Assembly: GCA_905234695.1 (NCBI GenBank)
Contig: CAJOHZ010000006.1
Location: forward strand, 26,629-90,628
Length of the DNA: 64,000 bases
Direction of reading: 5' to 3'
Origin: an uncultured Bacteroidales bacterium
GTDB taxonomy: Bacteria > Bacteroidota > Bacteroidia > Bacteroidales > P3
In this document: in pieces, positions 9,023 through 18,312 of the stretch
Layout of the letters: the number at the start of each line of letters is the position of its first letter
How positions within the stretch are numbered: the first letter of the stretch is position 1
Notes under the pieces: generated by a model
What the model was told of the DNA's origin: nothing
The model's input: only the letters and a program-made list of their open reading frames with translations
The model's database searches: none
Translations under genes and position numbers: made by a program

Positions 9023-9331
9023 TTAATTAATGCTATCGATCTTGATTTGGGTCAGATAGTCACGGTAACCGTTCATCTTCTGGTATCCCTTGCGACGGAT
9101 TTTCTTGAAGACCAACACCTTGTTTCCTTTGAGGTGTTTCAGCACGGTGGCCTTTACGTTTGCGCCGGCGATGTAGGGTTGTCCCACCTGCACGTTGCCG
9201 TCATTGTCTTTGAGCATCACGGTGTCAAAAGAGACTTCGCTGCCTTCCTCGTTCTGGAGACGGTTGACGAAGATCTTCTGATCTTGAGCGACCTTGAATT
9301 GCTTTCCTGCGATTTCTACGATTGCGTACAT
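9023..9331 (-). CDS. rplU: 50S ribosomal protein L21
   Basis: MYAIVEIAGKQFKV...KRRKGYQKMNGYRDYLTQIKI-type L21 sequence; upstream of rpmA. Confidence 0.97.
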   Translation of the reverse strand: MYAIVEIAGKQFKVAQDQKIFVNRLQNEEGSEVSFDTVMLKDNDGNVQVGQPYIAGANVKATVLKHLKGNKVLVFKKIRRKGYQKMNGYRDYLTQIKIDSIN

Positions 9332-9398
9332 TTTGTTTATTTGTTTTTGTGTTGATTTAATGTGTTCTGCGAGAGAAAACCCTCCACAAAACGGACTG

Positions 9399-9406
9399 CA
9401 AAAGTA
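9399..9406 (-). promoter_or_regulatory. -7 promoter box TACTTTTG for rplU-rpmA
   Basis: Reverse complement CAAAAGTA matches TAnnTTTG. Confidence 0.7.
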
Positions 9407-9554
9407 CGACTTTTTTTCAAACTAGCAAAACTTTTCCTTAAAAAATATCACAATACACTTATTTTTAGTATCGTATAAATCACTTACGCATGACTTCCGA
9501 GGGACAATTCCCGTGCCCTAATGCAGGTTTTTCGAGGGAAATAAAAAATATTCG

Positions 9555-9562
9555 TATCTTTG
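9555..9562 (+). promoter_or_regulatory. -7 promoter box TATCTTTG
   Basis: TATCTTTGCA upstream of ATG 9611; the listed TTG start at 9560 lies inside it. Confidence 0.7.
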
Positions 9563-9610
9563 CACTACGGAGGATCCCCAAGAAGTATCCACAACACACT
9601 TATCCACAGC

Positions 9611-11119
9611 ATGAAAACTTTCCGCCACACCGACCCCACCCTGCTCTCGCTGACGGGAGCCCTCGTGCTGGCGGCACTGTTCACCGCCCATATTCTCATC
9701 CCTCGCCAATGCAGCTCGCTGCCCGACGACACCCACCTACCCCTTGTTTCCAGCGGCATCCTCGGAACTCCCGGAGTGGAAGGCTGCACACTGCTCTTCG
9801 CAGGCGACACGGTGACCCTCCTCGGCGTGCTGCCATCCAACGGGCACCAACAGCCCACCCGATATTGGATTGAGACGGCCGACGGGATGCTCGGCTTTGC
9901 AGACCCCTCGCTGTTCGATACCATAGGCATTGTGCGCCGCTCCTTACGCCACGGCGGATTCCACAAAGGCGACAGCGTCACCCTCCTTCACGCCTATGTC
10001 AACGCCTCGGGGTGGTACCAATACGAGGTACGCCGACGTGACGGCACCACCACAAACCTCAACGCCGCCGATATAACCACACCCACCACCCATCGGCATA
10101 TAAAACGCCATGCCGTTCCCTCGGAACAGCCCCGCCGGCTGATGTCGACGCAGACCTTCGAGCGACGCTACCTCCGGCACTCTTACCAGAAGAACCGCAC
10201 ACACGATATGCCGCCTCAGTTGGCCGTGGCCAACGACAGCGGCTTCACCACCCTTGAAAACATCTGTTTGCTTGGCAAGGACGGCCGGTGGTATCGCCCC
10301 CGTCTCTGCTACAACCGCGACAGCATTGCCACCGGCTACAAGGCGAGCGAGGGGTTTGAATGTAACCGCAATCTGTCAGTTCCTCTCTACGCCGTGCTGC
10401 AGACCATGCTACGGAGCCCGCTCACGGCATGGCAGGGCAGCCGCCCGGTGTACCGATTCCTTGCGCCCGAGAGCCATCAGGGTCTCGGCCGTGCGGTGGA
10501 CTACCTACGGTTGGGGGTACTATGGATATTGTGTTACCTACCGTGGCTCTATCTCACTCCGCTGATGCCGTCATGGTTGCTGTTCTTCTTGTTGCGCTAT
10601 CCTCCGCTGCGACGGCTGGATAACCGAGCCATGCGGTGGCTGCTATCGGGTGTCGCCATTGTGGCGGCCCTGCTATGGTTCGTCGTCCTCCTGCCCGTCA
10701 TCCCAGCCATCCTCTTCCTCGTGGAGGTGCCGGTGGTGGCGCTCTACATTCTCCTTCTGCACCGAGGAACGCTGGGCGAAAGCACACCCCACATGCGGTG
10801 CCCACACTGCCACGGCCTGCACACCGTGCGACCCGCGGGGAAACGACTGGAGAGGGTCTGCGAAGAATGGAACAGCCGCTATGCAACCCAGAAGGGAACT
10901 GCCGAGTCCCTGCCCACCACCGTGGCCGACCCCTACGCTGACGAGGACGTGCTGTACCGCATACACGAATACCGCCATTGCTTCCGCTGCCGCCAGTGTG
11001 GATATACGGAAGAGACCACCTCACACATGGTGGAAGAGATTGACCGAAAGAAGAAAGCTTCCCGCACCGAGTCCTACCGCATTCACCGCTCGGACACCTT
11101 CGACGGCCCTATGGACTGA
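9611..11119 (+). CDS. Uncharacterised multi-TM protein with C-terminal zinc-ribbon-like cysteine pairs
   Basis: N-terminal TM, central TM cluster (LGVLWILCYLPWLYLTPLMPSWLLFFLL...), then CPHC ... CFRCRQCG. Confidence 0.7.
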   Translation: MKTFRHTDPTLLSLTGALVLAALFTAHILIPRQCSSLPDDTHLPLVSSGILGTPGVEGCTLLFAGDTVTLLGVLPSNGHQQPTRYWIETADGMLGFADPSLFDTIGIVRRSLRHGGFHKGDSVTLLHAYVNASGWYQYEVRRRDGTTTNLNAADITTPTTHRHIKRHAVPSEQPRRLMSTQTFERRYLRHSYQKNRTHDMPPQLAVANDSGFTTLENICLLGKDGRWYRPRLCYNRDSIATGYKASEGFECNRNLSVPLYAVLQTMLRSPLTAWQGSRPVYRFLAPESHQGLGRAVDYLRLGVLWILCYLPWLYLTPLMPSWLLFFLLRYPPLRRLDNRAMRWLLSGVAIVAALLWFVVLLPVIPAILFLVEVPVVALYILLLHRGTLGESTPHMRCPHCHGLHTVRPAGKRLERVCEEWNSRYATQKGTAESLPTTVADPYADEDVLYRIHEYRHCFRCRQCGYTEETTSHMVEEIDRKKKASRTESYRIHRSDTFDGPMD

Positions 11120-11126
11120 ACGTCTC

Positions 11127-12848
11127 TCAGGGCAGAATAATCCGATACGTTACATCCTTCACATTCCCACAGCAGTCCGTCAGCGTGACACGCAGGCGTA
11201 TGGGGCGACCGCCGGTTATCTTCTGCGGCTTGTTCAAGGAGACCGTCAATGTGGAACTCTTGCCGTCGAACTCGGCCAGCACCCACTCGTCGTTGATGAA
11301 ACAGCGGTAGTCGCGGATGCCCGACAGGTTATCGCTAATCCGCATCCGTAGCTGCGATTCCTTCACCTTTTTCCCCTCGGCGAAGTTGAGCGGACGCACC
11401 GCCGGGGCTTCTGTGTCGCAAGCCACGACAAAAAGACCGAAATCACGCACGTCGGCCTCCAGCCACTCGCCCGTGCGGCCCTCTGTGCGGCGCGTTACCA
11501 ACCGGGTGGGGCAAGCCGTCGGCTTATCGTTCTTCAACGCACATACCACCAACTGCGATGGTTCATAGCCTATGGGCAGCGGCAGCCGCAAAGTGAAGGT
11601 CTTGTGGGGCGGATAAGGGCTGCGCCAGGGTTTCACCGTGACCACTGGAGAGATATAGCGGCGGTCTGTGCGCTTGCCATGCACCAAGCGGTCGTTGTAA
11701 TACAGCATTCCTGCCGGCATCTCTATCTGATAGTCGCCACGGATGAGGGTAAAAGGGCTTTGGTAAAGGAACGTGTCGGACAACTCGCGCAACGAGACAT
11801 GACGAGGCACGGCATGCATCTGCACCAGCGGTTTCACGGTATTGCGTACATAGAACTGGCGCACCGCGCTGTTGCCGGAGAAATCGGACACCTGCACCGT
11901 GATACGATGCGCCGAGGTGTCGCTGGCGACAAAGCCGATGCTTCCATCGCCATAGGTGCGGGCCGGCTTAATCGGGTCACCCGGCAGGCGACGTGTCACC
12001 ACGTAGCCCTGCTTGGTGGCCAAGTAATGTTCGTAGTCTATCTGGGCGTTCAGCGCACGCCCATTGTCGAAGTCTATCTTGTCAACACGGTACTGGAAGA
12101 AAGGCTTTCCGTCGACCCAGATGTCAATACGTTCGTATCCGTTGCGGTAGGTAGAGCCTTTCGACATATCGGTAGCATATACCCCCACGTAGAAACGTCC
12201 CAGCACCGTCACTGTGTCTTTCTTCTCCAACTGGTAGGGCTTGTCGCTGCCCTCGATTCGGCATTTGTCGTCCACCGGCAGTAGTCGGATGCCCCGGATG
12301 GTGGGCTTCATCGAGTCGTCTATACTCAATCCGTAGTTCAACGGGTTGTATGCATGTTGCGTCACCGTGTTGCGCACCTCGTAGTGCAGATGCGGGCCAC
12401 CGCTCATCCCTGTGTTGCCGGCATAGGCAATCAGTTCTCCCTTGCGCACCGGCAGGCGCCCTTTGGCCACTGTGGTGTCGAAAGTATAGCTCTGCAGCCG
12501 CTGTTGGCAGCCCCACACAAAGTCTCCGATGGCGCTGTTATATCCATCGAGGTGCATATATACCGTCGTCAGTCCGCCAGGATGATCGATGTAGAGCATC
12601 TTACCCCCGCTGTATGCCGATATGCAGATGCGACTCACGTAGCCGTCGGCCGGGGCATACACCGGAGTTCCCACCCCTTCGTCGCCCCCCACCCGCAGGT
12701 CAATCCCACCGTGGTAGTGGTTGGTGCGTATCTCGGCAAAGGTGCCCGACGGGGCGGTAGGCAACCGCAGCGGAGAAGCCAGCTGGGATTGTGCCGAGAC
12801 GGAAAGGCCGAGGAGTGTGAGTAGGCTAAAGAGAATGAGACGGTTCAT
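11127..12848 (-). CDS. M23 family metallopeptidase
   Basis: HYHGGIDLRVGGDEGVGTPVYAPADGYVSRI...YIDHPGGLTTVYMHL...GGPHLHYEVR lysostaphin-type motifs. Confidence 0.92.
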   Translation of the reverse strand: MNRLILFSLLTLLGLSVSAQSQLASPLRLPTAPSGTFAEIRTNHYHGGIDLRVGGDEGVGTPVYAPADGYVSRICISAYSGGKMLYIDHPGGLTTVYMHLDGYNSAIGDFVWGCQQRLQSYTFDTTVAKGRLPVRKGELIAYAGNTGMSGGPHLHYEVRNTVTQHAYNPLNYGLSIDDSMKPTIRGIRLLPVDDKCRIEGSDKPYQLEKKDTVTVLGRFYVGVYATDMSKGSTYRNGYERIDIWVDGKPFFQYRVDKIDFDNGRALNAQIDYEHYLATKQGYVVTRRLPGDPIKPARTYGDGSIGFVASDTSAHRITVQVSDFSGNSAVRQFYVRNTVKPLVQMHAVPRHVSLRELSDTFLYQSPFTLIRGDYQIEMPAGMLYYNDRLVHGKRTDRRYISPVVTVKPWRSPYPPHKTFTLRLPLPIGYEPSQLVVCALKNDKPTACPTRLVTRRTEGRTGEWLEADVRDFGLFVVACDTEAPAVRPLNFAEGKKVKESQLRMRISDNLSGIRDYRCFINDEWVLAEFDGKSSTLTVSLNKPQKITGGRPIRLRVTLTDCCGNVKDVTYRIILP

Positions 12849-12885
12849 GATACTATCTGTTGCAAATGGATGTGTATTTGATTCA

Positions 12886-14568
12886 TTATCTGGATGGCAA
12901 CGCCATCAACTCGCGTGCAGTCTGTAGGGCCGCCGCCGTGGGAGGATTGGATGAGAGCATCACGGCAATCTCCGTGACACGCTGGTCGTCATCAAGTTCG
13001 GTGATATGCGACACCGTGCGTTCTTCCGCATCGGCGCCCATGGTCTCGCTGCCCTTGGACACCTTGAAATGTCGGTGTGCCTTGGCCGCAATCTGGGGCA
13101 GATGCGAGATGGCGATAACCTGCATGTGCTGTGCCATCGACCGCATGATATTGCCCACGGCCACCGAGATGTCGCCCGATACGCCGCTGTCAATCTCATC
13201 AAAGATAATCGTAGGCAGGAGGCTGCGCTCTGTCACCACCGATTTCACCGAGAGCATCAGACGCGACAACTCGCCGCCCGAGGCCACCTCGGACAACGGC
13301 CGCATCCCACCGCCTTTGTTGGCGTTGAACAGCAGCCGCACATTGTCATGCCCGAGCGGACCGTAGTCGGCCGCCGGCGCGACTTCCGCCTCTATACGGG
13401 CCGTGCCCATACCCAGCAGGCTCAGCACTGGCTGCAGGCTCTTCCCTAACGCCTCCGCGGCACGCTTCCGACTGGCAGTGAGCCGGTCGGCCTCCTGCTG
13501 CAAAGCGGCAAAGGCTCGGTCCACTTGCTCCATCGTGGACCGAATTTCTCCGTCAAGATTTCCGACAACATCCAATTTCTCTTCCAGCTGCCGCTGCAAG
13601 GCGCATAGCGCGTCAATATCTTCCACCCCATGTTTCTTCTCCAGACGGTATATCAAATCCAACCGCTCGGACACGGCTGCCTGCCGCTCGGGCGAGTACT
13701 GCAACCGATCATCGAGCGATGAAGCATCGGATAGGATGTCCTGCAACTCAATCATGCAGGAATCCAGACGGGAATACAATTTCTCCACATCGGCGTGGCA
13801 GGAGGACGCTTGCGACAAACGGCTGCGGGCCACCGAAAGCAACGACAGCGCACCGTCGTCGCCGTTGCCCTCGCAACAGGCATCCAACGCCGAGAGTGCC
13901 TCCTTGATGGTGCCGGTATGCTCCATCAGGCGCGATTCCTCCTCCAGTTCCTGCTGCTCGCCAGGCTGCAAGCGTGCAGCGCATAACTCGTCATACAGGA
14001 AACGGTCATAGTCCTCCTCGCGGCGCAACTGTGCATCGCGGGCGGCCAGCTGTTCTAGATGCCGCTTCAGCGTAACATATTCGTCGTATAATTTCCGGTA
14101 GCGCGGCAGCGAACTGTCGCCAGCGAAAGTGTCCAACAACTGTGTCTGGAAGGTGCTATCGGTCAGCGTGAGGGTCTGATATTGCGAATGAATATCCAAA
14201 ATATGAGGAGCCAGCTCCTTGAGCATCTGCACACTGGCGGGACTGTCATTGACGAAAGCACGACTTTTGGCCGAGGGCAATATCTCACGACGCAGGATGA
14301 GATGGTCGTCATAATCGGCCTCATATTGTGCGAAAAGCGGTTCCAAGCCGAGACCTGCAATATCAAACGAGGCCTCCACGACACACTTGCGCTCCTTGTC
14401 GGCAAGCACCTGCGTGTCGGCCCGCTGTCCGAGCAGTAGCCCCAACGCGCCCAACAGGATGGACTTACCCGCGCCCGTCTCACCCGTGATGACAGTAAAG
14501 CCCTTGTCAAACACCACATCAGTATGGCGTATCAACGCGTAGTTTTCTATATGCAGTGTTTCCAGCAT
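12886..14568 (-). CDS. recN: DNA repair protein RecN
   Basis: MLETLHIENYALI...GETGAGKSILLGALGLLLG; SGGELSRLMLSVK; IIFDEIDSGVSGD. Confidence 0.97.
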   Translation of the reverse strand: MLETLHIENYALIRHTDVVFDKGFTVITGETGAGKSILLGALGLLLGQRADTQVLADKERKCVVEASFDIAGLGLEPLFAQYEADYDDHLILRREILPSAKSRAFVNDSPASVQMLKELAPHILDIHSQYQTLTLTDSTFQTQLLDTFAGDSSLPRYRKLYDEYVTLKRHLEQLAARDAQLRREEDYDRFLYDELCAARLQPGEQQELEEESRLMEHTGTIKEALSALDACCEGNGDDGALSLLSVARSRLSQASSCHADVEKLYSRLDSCMIELQDILSDASSLDDRLQYSPERQAAVSERLDLIYRLEKKHGVEDIDALCALQRQLEEKLDVVGNLDGEIRSTMEQVDRAFAALQQEADRLTASRKRAAEALGKSLQPVLSLLGMGTARIEAEVAPAADYGPLGHDNVRLLFNANKGGGMRPLSEVASGGELSRLMLSVKSVVTERSLLPTIIFDEIDSGVSGDISVAVGNIMRSMAQHMQVIAISHLPQIAAKAHRHFKVSKGSETMGADAEERTVSHITELDDDQRVTEIAVMLSSNPPTAAALQTARELMALPSR

Positions 14569-14744
14569 GTATTTTCTGTAGAATAGTTTCGATATAACGG
14601 CAGAAGGCGGATTTTATTGCCCCGAGAGTGAAAATATATTTTTAAGAATTAAGCGTATAGCAAAGGTGTGCGTCATCGCCGTGCGATGGCGCCAGATATT
14701 CTGTTGTAAGAATATTGCAGACAGGGACTTTGGTATCCCTGAAC

Positions 14745-15965
14745 CTACTGCAGCATGGGAGCGATGCGGAGGAGTGCGTCGGCCAAGGCGTCGATGTCGG
14801 CAGCGGTGGTATAGCAGGCAAAACTAGCACGGACAGTGCCGGGGATACCGTATCGGTCCATGACGGGCTGGGTGCAATGGTGGCCAGTGCGCACAGCAAT
14901 GCCGAGTTTGTCGAGCAGGGTGCCCACATCGTAGGGATGCGCGTCGCCCAGCAGGAATGAGACGACCCCTGCCTTATGGGGCGCCGTGCCGATGAAACGG
15001 ATGCCGGGCACCTCGGCCAGCCGCTGAAGGGCGTAGCGTAACAACTCCTCCTCATGGAGGGCAATATGGTCAAGCCCGATGGCCTGCATGAAGTCGATGG
15101 CGGAGCCAAGCCCCAGCACATCGCCCACCGAAGGGGTGCCGGCCTCAAAGCGGAAGGGGATGTCGTTGTAGGTGGTGCGTTCAAAGGTGACATCCTTAAT
15201 CATCTCGCCTCCTCCTTGGTAGGGTGGCAGCGTGTCAAGAATGCTGGCACGACCATACATCACCCCCACCCCCATAGGGGCGTACATCTTGTGGCCCGAG
15301 AAGCAATAGAAATCGCAGTCGATGGCCTGCATGTCAACAGGCATGTGTGCCACAGCCTGTGCACCGTCAATAAGGACAGGGACACCGTGTGCATGGGCGA
15401 TGGCGGTGATTTCCTCCACAGGATTGACTGTGCCAAGGGTGTTGGAGACATGGGTGCAGGCCACAAGGCGGGTCTTCTCAGTAAATAGTTGGCGGTAGGC
15501 ATCGAGGTTCAACACACCCTCGTCACTGAAGGGGATAACACGCAGTTTTGCACCCGCCAGCTGCCAAGGGACGATATTGGAGTGATGCTCCATGCCCGAG
15601 ACAATGACCTCAGCCGTGTCATTATCCGATGAAGGAGAATCCTTCCATGTCCTGCTCAGCGAGGAGGCCACGAGGTTGATGCTCTCGGTGGTGCCACGAG
15701 TGAAAACAATCTCACGGCTTTCGGCGGCATGGATGAACTGCGCCACCTGTGCCCGCACTTGCTCATAGCGTTCGGTGGCCGTGGCGGCAAGGTAATGTGC
15801 ACCACGGTGGATGTTGCTGTTGAGCGTGAGGTAGTAGTCCGTCAGGGTGTCAATGACCTGCTGGGGCTTCTGTGTCGTGGCGGCGTTGTCGAGATAGACC
15901 AGCCGATGGCCATAGACCTTAGTATTGAGGATTGCCGGCGAACCGCCGGGGGTAATTGTTTCCAT
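14745..15965 (-). CDS. sufS: SufS-type cysteine desulfurase
   Basis: YLDNAATTQKP, THVSNTLGTVNPVEEI, DGAQAVAHMPVDMQAIDCDFYCFSGHKMYAP, RTGHHCTQP. Confidence 0.95.
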   Translation of the reverse strand: METITPGGSPAILNTKVYGHRLVYLDNAATTQKPQQVIDTLTDYYLTLNSNIHRGAHYLAATATERYEQVRAQVAQFIHAAESREIVFTRGTTESINLVASSLSRTWKDSPSSDNDTAEVIVSGMEHHSNIVPWQLAGAKLRVIPFSDEGVLNLDAYRQLFTEKTRLVACTHVSNTLGTVNPVEEITAIAHAHGVPVLIDGAQAVAHMPVDMQAIDCDFYCFSGHKMYAPMGVGVMYGRASILDTLPPYQGGGEMIKDVTFERTTYNDIPFRFEAGTPSVGDVLGLGSAIDFMQAIGLDHIALHEEELLRYALQRLAEVPGIRFIGTAPHKAGVVSFLLGDAHPYDVGTLLDKLGIAVRTGHHCTQPVMDRYGIPGTVRASFACYTTAADIDALADALLRIAPMLQ

Positions 15966-16135
15966 GGGTGTATTTCGTTACGACTGCTTGTATATGATAT
16001 AAAAGAGGATAAGAGCGATGACAAGGAGACCAAAAAAGATGAAGAATGCCACGCTGCAGCCTTTAGCGGGCAGCGGACGGTCCTTGCGGAGGAAGATTCG
16101 AGAGAAGTCGGTGGACACTACTGTAGAGGGTTTGA

Positions 16136-16966
16136 TTATTGAATTGATGAATTCTCCTCTTTCCGTTTTTTGATGATGGCACGGGTGATGGCACGAACCT
16201 TCTTCTGTTCCTTCTTCTGCCTCTGTTTCTTGATGATGGCACGGAGGATGAGGATGGCGACCACCACGACAAAGATGATGACGATGGCCACAGAGATTTC
16301 TTTGCTATAGCGCTCAATGACGGTGGGATCGGCCGCCTGATAGGCGAGATAGCCCAAAAGGGCAAGGATGCAACTCCATATCGCCGCGCCGATGAAGGTG
16401 TAAAGGGCAAAAGCCCCTATGTTCATCTTGGAAAGACCCGCGGGAATGGAGATAAGCTGGCGGATGACGGGAATAAAACGGCCGACGAGGGTGGAGACAT
16501 TGCCGTGGTCGTTGAAGTAGTTCTCGGCCTTGACAATCTTCTCTTTCGAGAGCCGCAGGAAATGTCCCAAACGGCTGTCGGCAAAGGCATAGATGATGGG
16601 GCGTCCCAGCCAGCGAGAAAGGAAGTAGTTGATAAACGCACCCACCATGGCTCCGAGCGTACCGATAAGGACGATGAGCCATATCTCCATGCCGCCTTTG
16701 GTCTCGGGGTTGCAAGCCACATAGACGGCTGGGGGAATGACCACCTCGGAGGGGAAGGGGATGAACGAACTCTCAATGGTCATAAGAATACCGACAGCGG
16801 CGTAGTTCATATTGGAGTCATACCATGTGAGCACGTCAGCCACAAAACCCGTGGAGGCGCTGTCGGTGCCACGCACCTGCTCGGCAATATGCTCCTGCTG
16901 GGCTTGTACAGTCGGGGCAGCCAGAAACAGCAGGAATGCCAGAAGAATGGGGAAACGATGTTTCAT
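16136..16966 (-). CDS. DedA/VTT family membrane protein
   Basis: ESSFIPFPSEVVIPPAVY...GALVGAFINYFLSRWLGRP-type DedA motifs; start placed at CAT 16964-16966 (MKHRFPILLAFLLF). Confidence 0.88.
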   Translation of the reverse strand: MKHRFPILLAFLLFLAAPTVQAQQEHIAEQVRGTDSASTGFVADVLTWYDSNMNYAAVGILMTIESSFIPFPSEVVIPPAVYVACNPETKGGMEIWLIVLIGTLGAMVGAFINYFLSRWLGRPIIYAFADSRLGHFLRLSKEKIVKAENYFNDHGNVSTLVGRFIPVIRQLISIPAGLSKMNIGAFALYTFIGAAIWSCILALLGYLAYQAADPTVIERYSKEISVAIVIIFVVVVAILILRAIIKKQRQKKEQKKVRAITRAIIKKRKEENSSIQ

Positions 16967-16971
16967 GTGTA

Positions 16972-18261
16972 TCAATATTGTTTGATGATATTCATAGCGT
17001 TGATGTCGGACGAGAGTTCCGGATAGCGCCGCAGCAAATCGGGGAATTCGTCGGGTTTGGACGCGGCCATGGCGCGAAGCAGGGCAAGCATACGGTTGCG
17101 GCGGCCTGTCTTGAAGCAGCAGTAGATAAGGCGCGTGTCGAAGTCGCAGGGCATCACAGCATCCGTACGCCCGTTTTCCAGCAGTGAGCATGCCTCGCCA
17201 TAGCGCTCGGAGGCGATAAGGAGATCGGCCAGATTGAGCCAGTACTCGTCGATGCCGGGGTCAAGGTCGATGGCACGGCGGAAGTAGCCAGCAGCCTCGT
17301 CGGAGAGGTTCATGTTGAGACAGCAGATGCCAAGGTTGTTCCACGCCAGCGCATACGAGGGGTCTTCCTTGAGGACCTCGTGAAGGTAAGAGAGGGCGGT
17401 ATGGTAATTGCCGGCGTTCATATAGACCCGCGCCATGCTAAAGATGATATAGGCACGGTCGTCGGCATAGTCGAGCGACTCCCGCAACGCCTGGACGGCA
17501 CGGCCATACTGCTGCAGGCCGGCGTAGCTGTCGGAGAGTCCCAGATAGGCGGCAAAATAGGTTTTGTCGATGGCAATGGCATATTCAAAGGCATCGGCAG
17601 CCTGGAGGAATTGGGCCGCCCAATAGTAGACGCAACCGAGGGTATACCATGCCCCTTTTGAGTAGGGATGCTCTGTCACATGGTGGGAGAAGAACTCCAC
17701 TGACTCGTCCGTGCGGCCGGCTTCGTTCCATGCACATGCCAGATTGTAGAGCGCCCGCTCCTCGTCGGGGTCGGCCTCGATGGCCTCGCGGTAGTATCGC
17801 ACCGCTTCATCGGTATCGCCCAACTTGTAATATTCGTCAGCGATATTGGCATAGACCATGCCCAGCCCATAGCCGTCGGACGAGGCACGACGGTAGTATT
17901 CGATGGACTTCTCCGGCTGTCCAAGGGAGCTGTATACGGCCCCGAGGGCATAACTGATATCGGTGTTGTGCTTGTCGCTCCGTTCCATCTCTTTGAGCAG
18001 CTTCAACGCCTGGGGATATTGCTGGCGGGCGGACAGCAGGTGGGCCTTCCGCAGACAGATTTCTTCGTTGCCCGGGAAAAGTCGTTCGCCACAATTCACC
18101 ACGGCTTCAAGCCCTTCGAAGTCGGACACCTCCAGGTAATAGTCGGCTATGACCTCCAACTGCGACACATCGAAAAATCGCTTGTCGGGCTGCTGATGCT
18201 CGAAAGCGAGTACCAACTCGCGGACATCCGGGTCAAAGTTTTTAAATCTATCGAGGTTCAT
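16972..18261 (-). CDS. Tetratricopeptide repeat protein
   Basis: Repeated TPR units (SYALGAVYSSLGQPEKSIEYYRRA, ALYNLACAWNEAGRTDESVEFF). Confidence 0.9.
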   Translation of the reverse strand: MNLDRFKNFDPDVRELVLAFEHQQPDKRFFDVSQLEVIADYYLEVSDFEGLEAVVNCGERLFPGNEEICLRKAHLLSARQQYPQALKLLKEMERSDKHNTDISYALGAVYSSLGQPEKSIEYYRRASSDGYGLGMVYANIADEYYKLGDTDEAVRYYREAIEADPDEERALYNLACAWNEAGRTDESVEFFSHHVTEHPYSKGAWYTLGCVYYWAAQFLQAADAFEYAIAIDKTYFAAYLGLSDSYAGLQQYGRAVQALRESLDYADDRAYIIFSMARVYMNAGNYHTALSYLHEVLKEDPSYALAWNNLGICCLNMNLSDEAAGYFRRAIDLDPGIDEYWLNLADLLIASERYGEACSLLENGRTDAVMPCDFDTRLIYCCFKTGRRNRMLALLRAMAASKPDEFPDLLRRYPELSSDINAMNIIKQY

Positions 18262-18312
18262 GAAATGAGTGCTTGATTGTGTGAGTAGTCATAGTTAAGG
18301 TTACAGTTACCG

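Noticed and set aside
14672-14690. Hairpin GTCATCGCCGTGCGATGGC downstream of sufS
   Set aside because: Good stem but no T tract on the minus strand; not enough to call a terminator or RNA.
14642-15193. Minus-strand ORF overlapping sufS in another frame
   Set aside because: Frame-shifted shadow of the conserved sufS reading frame.
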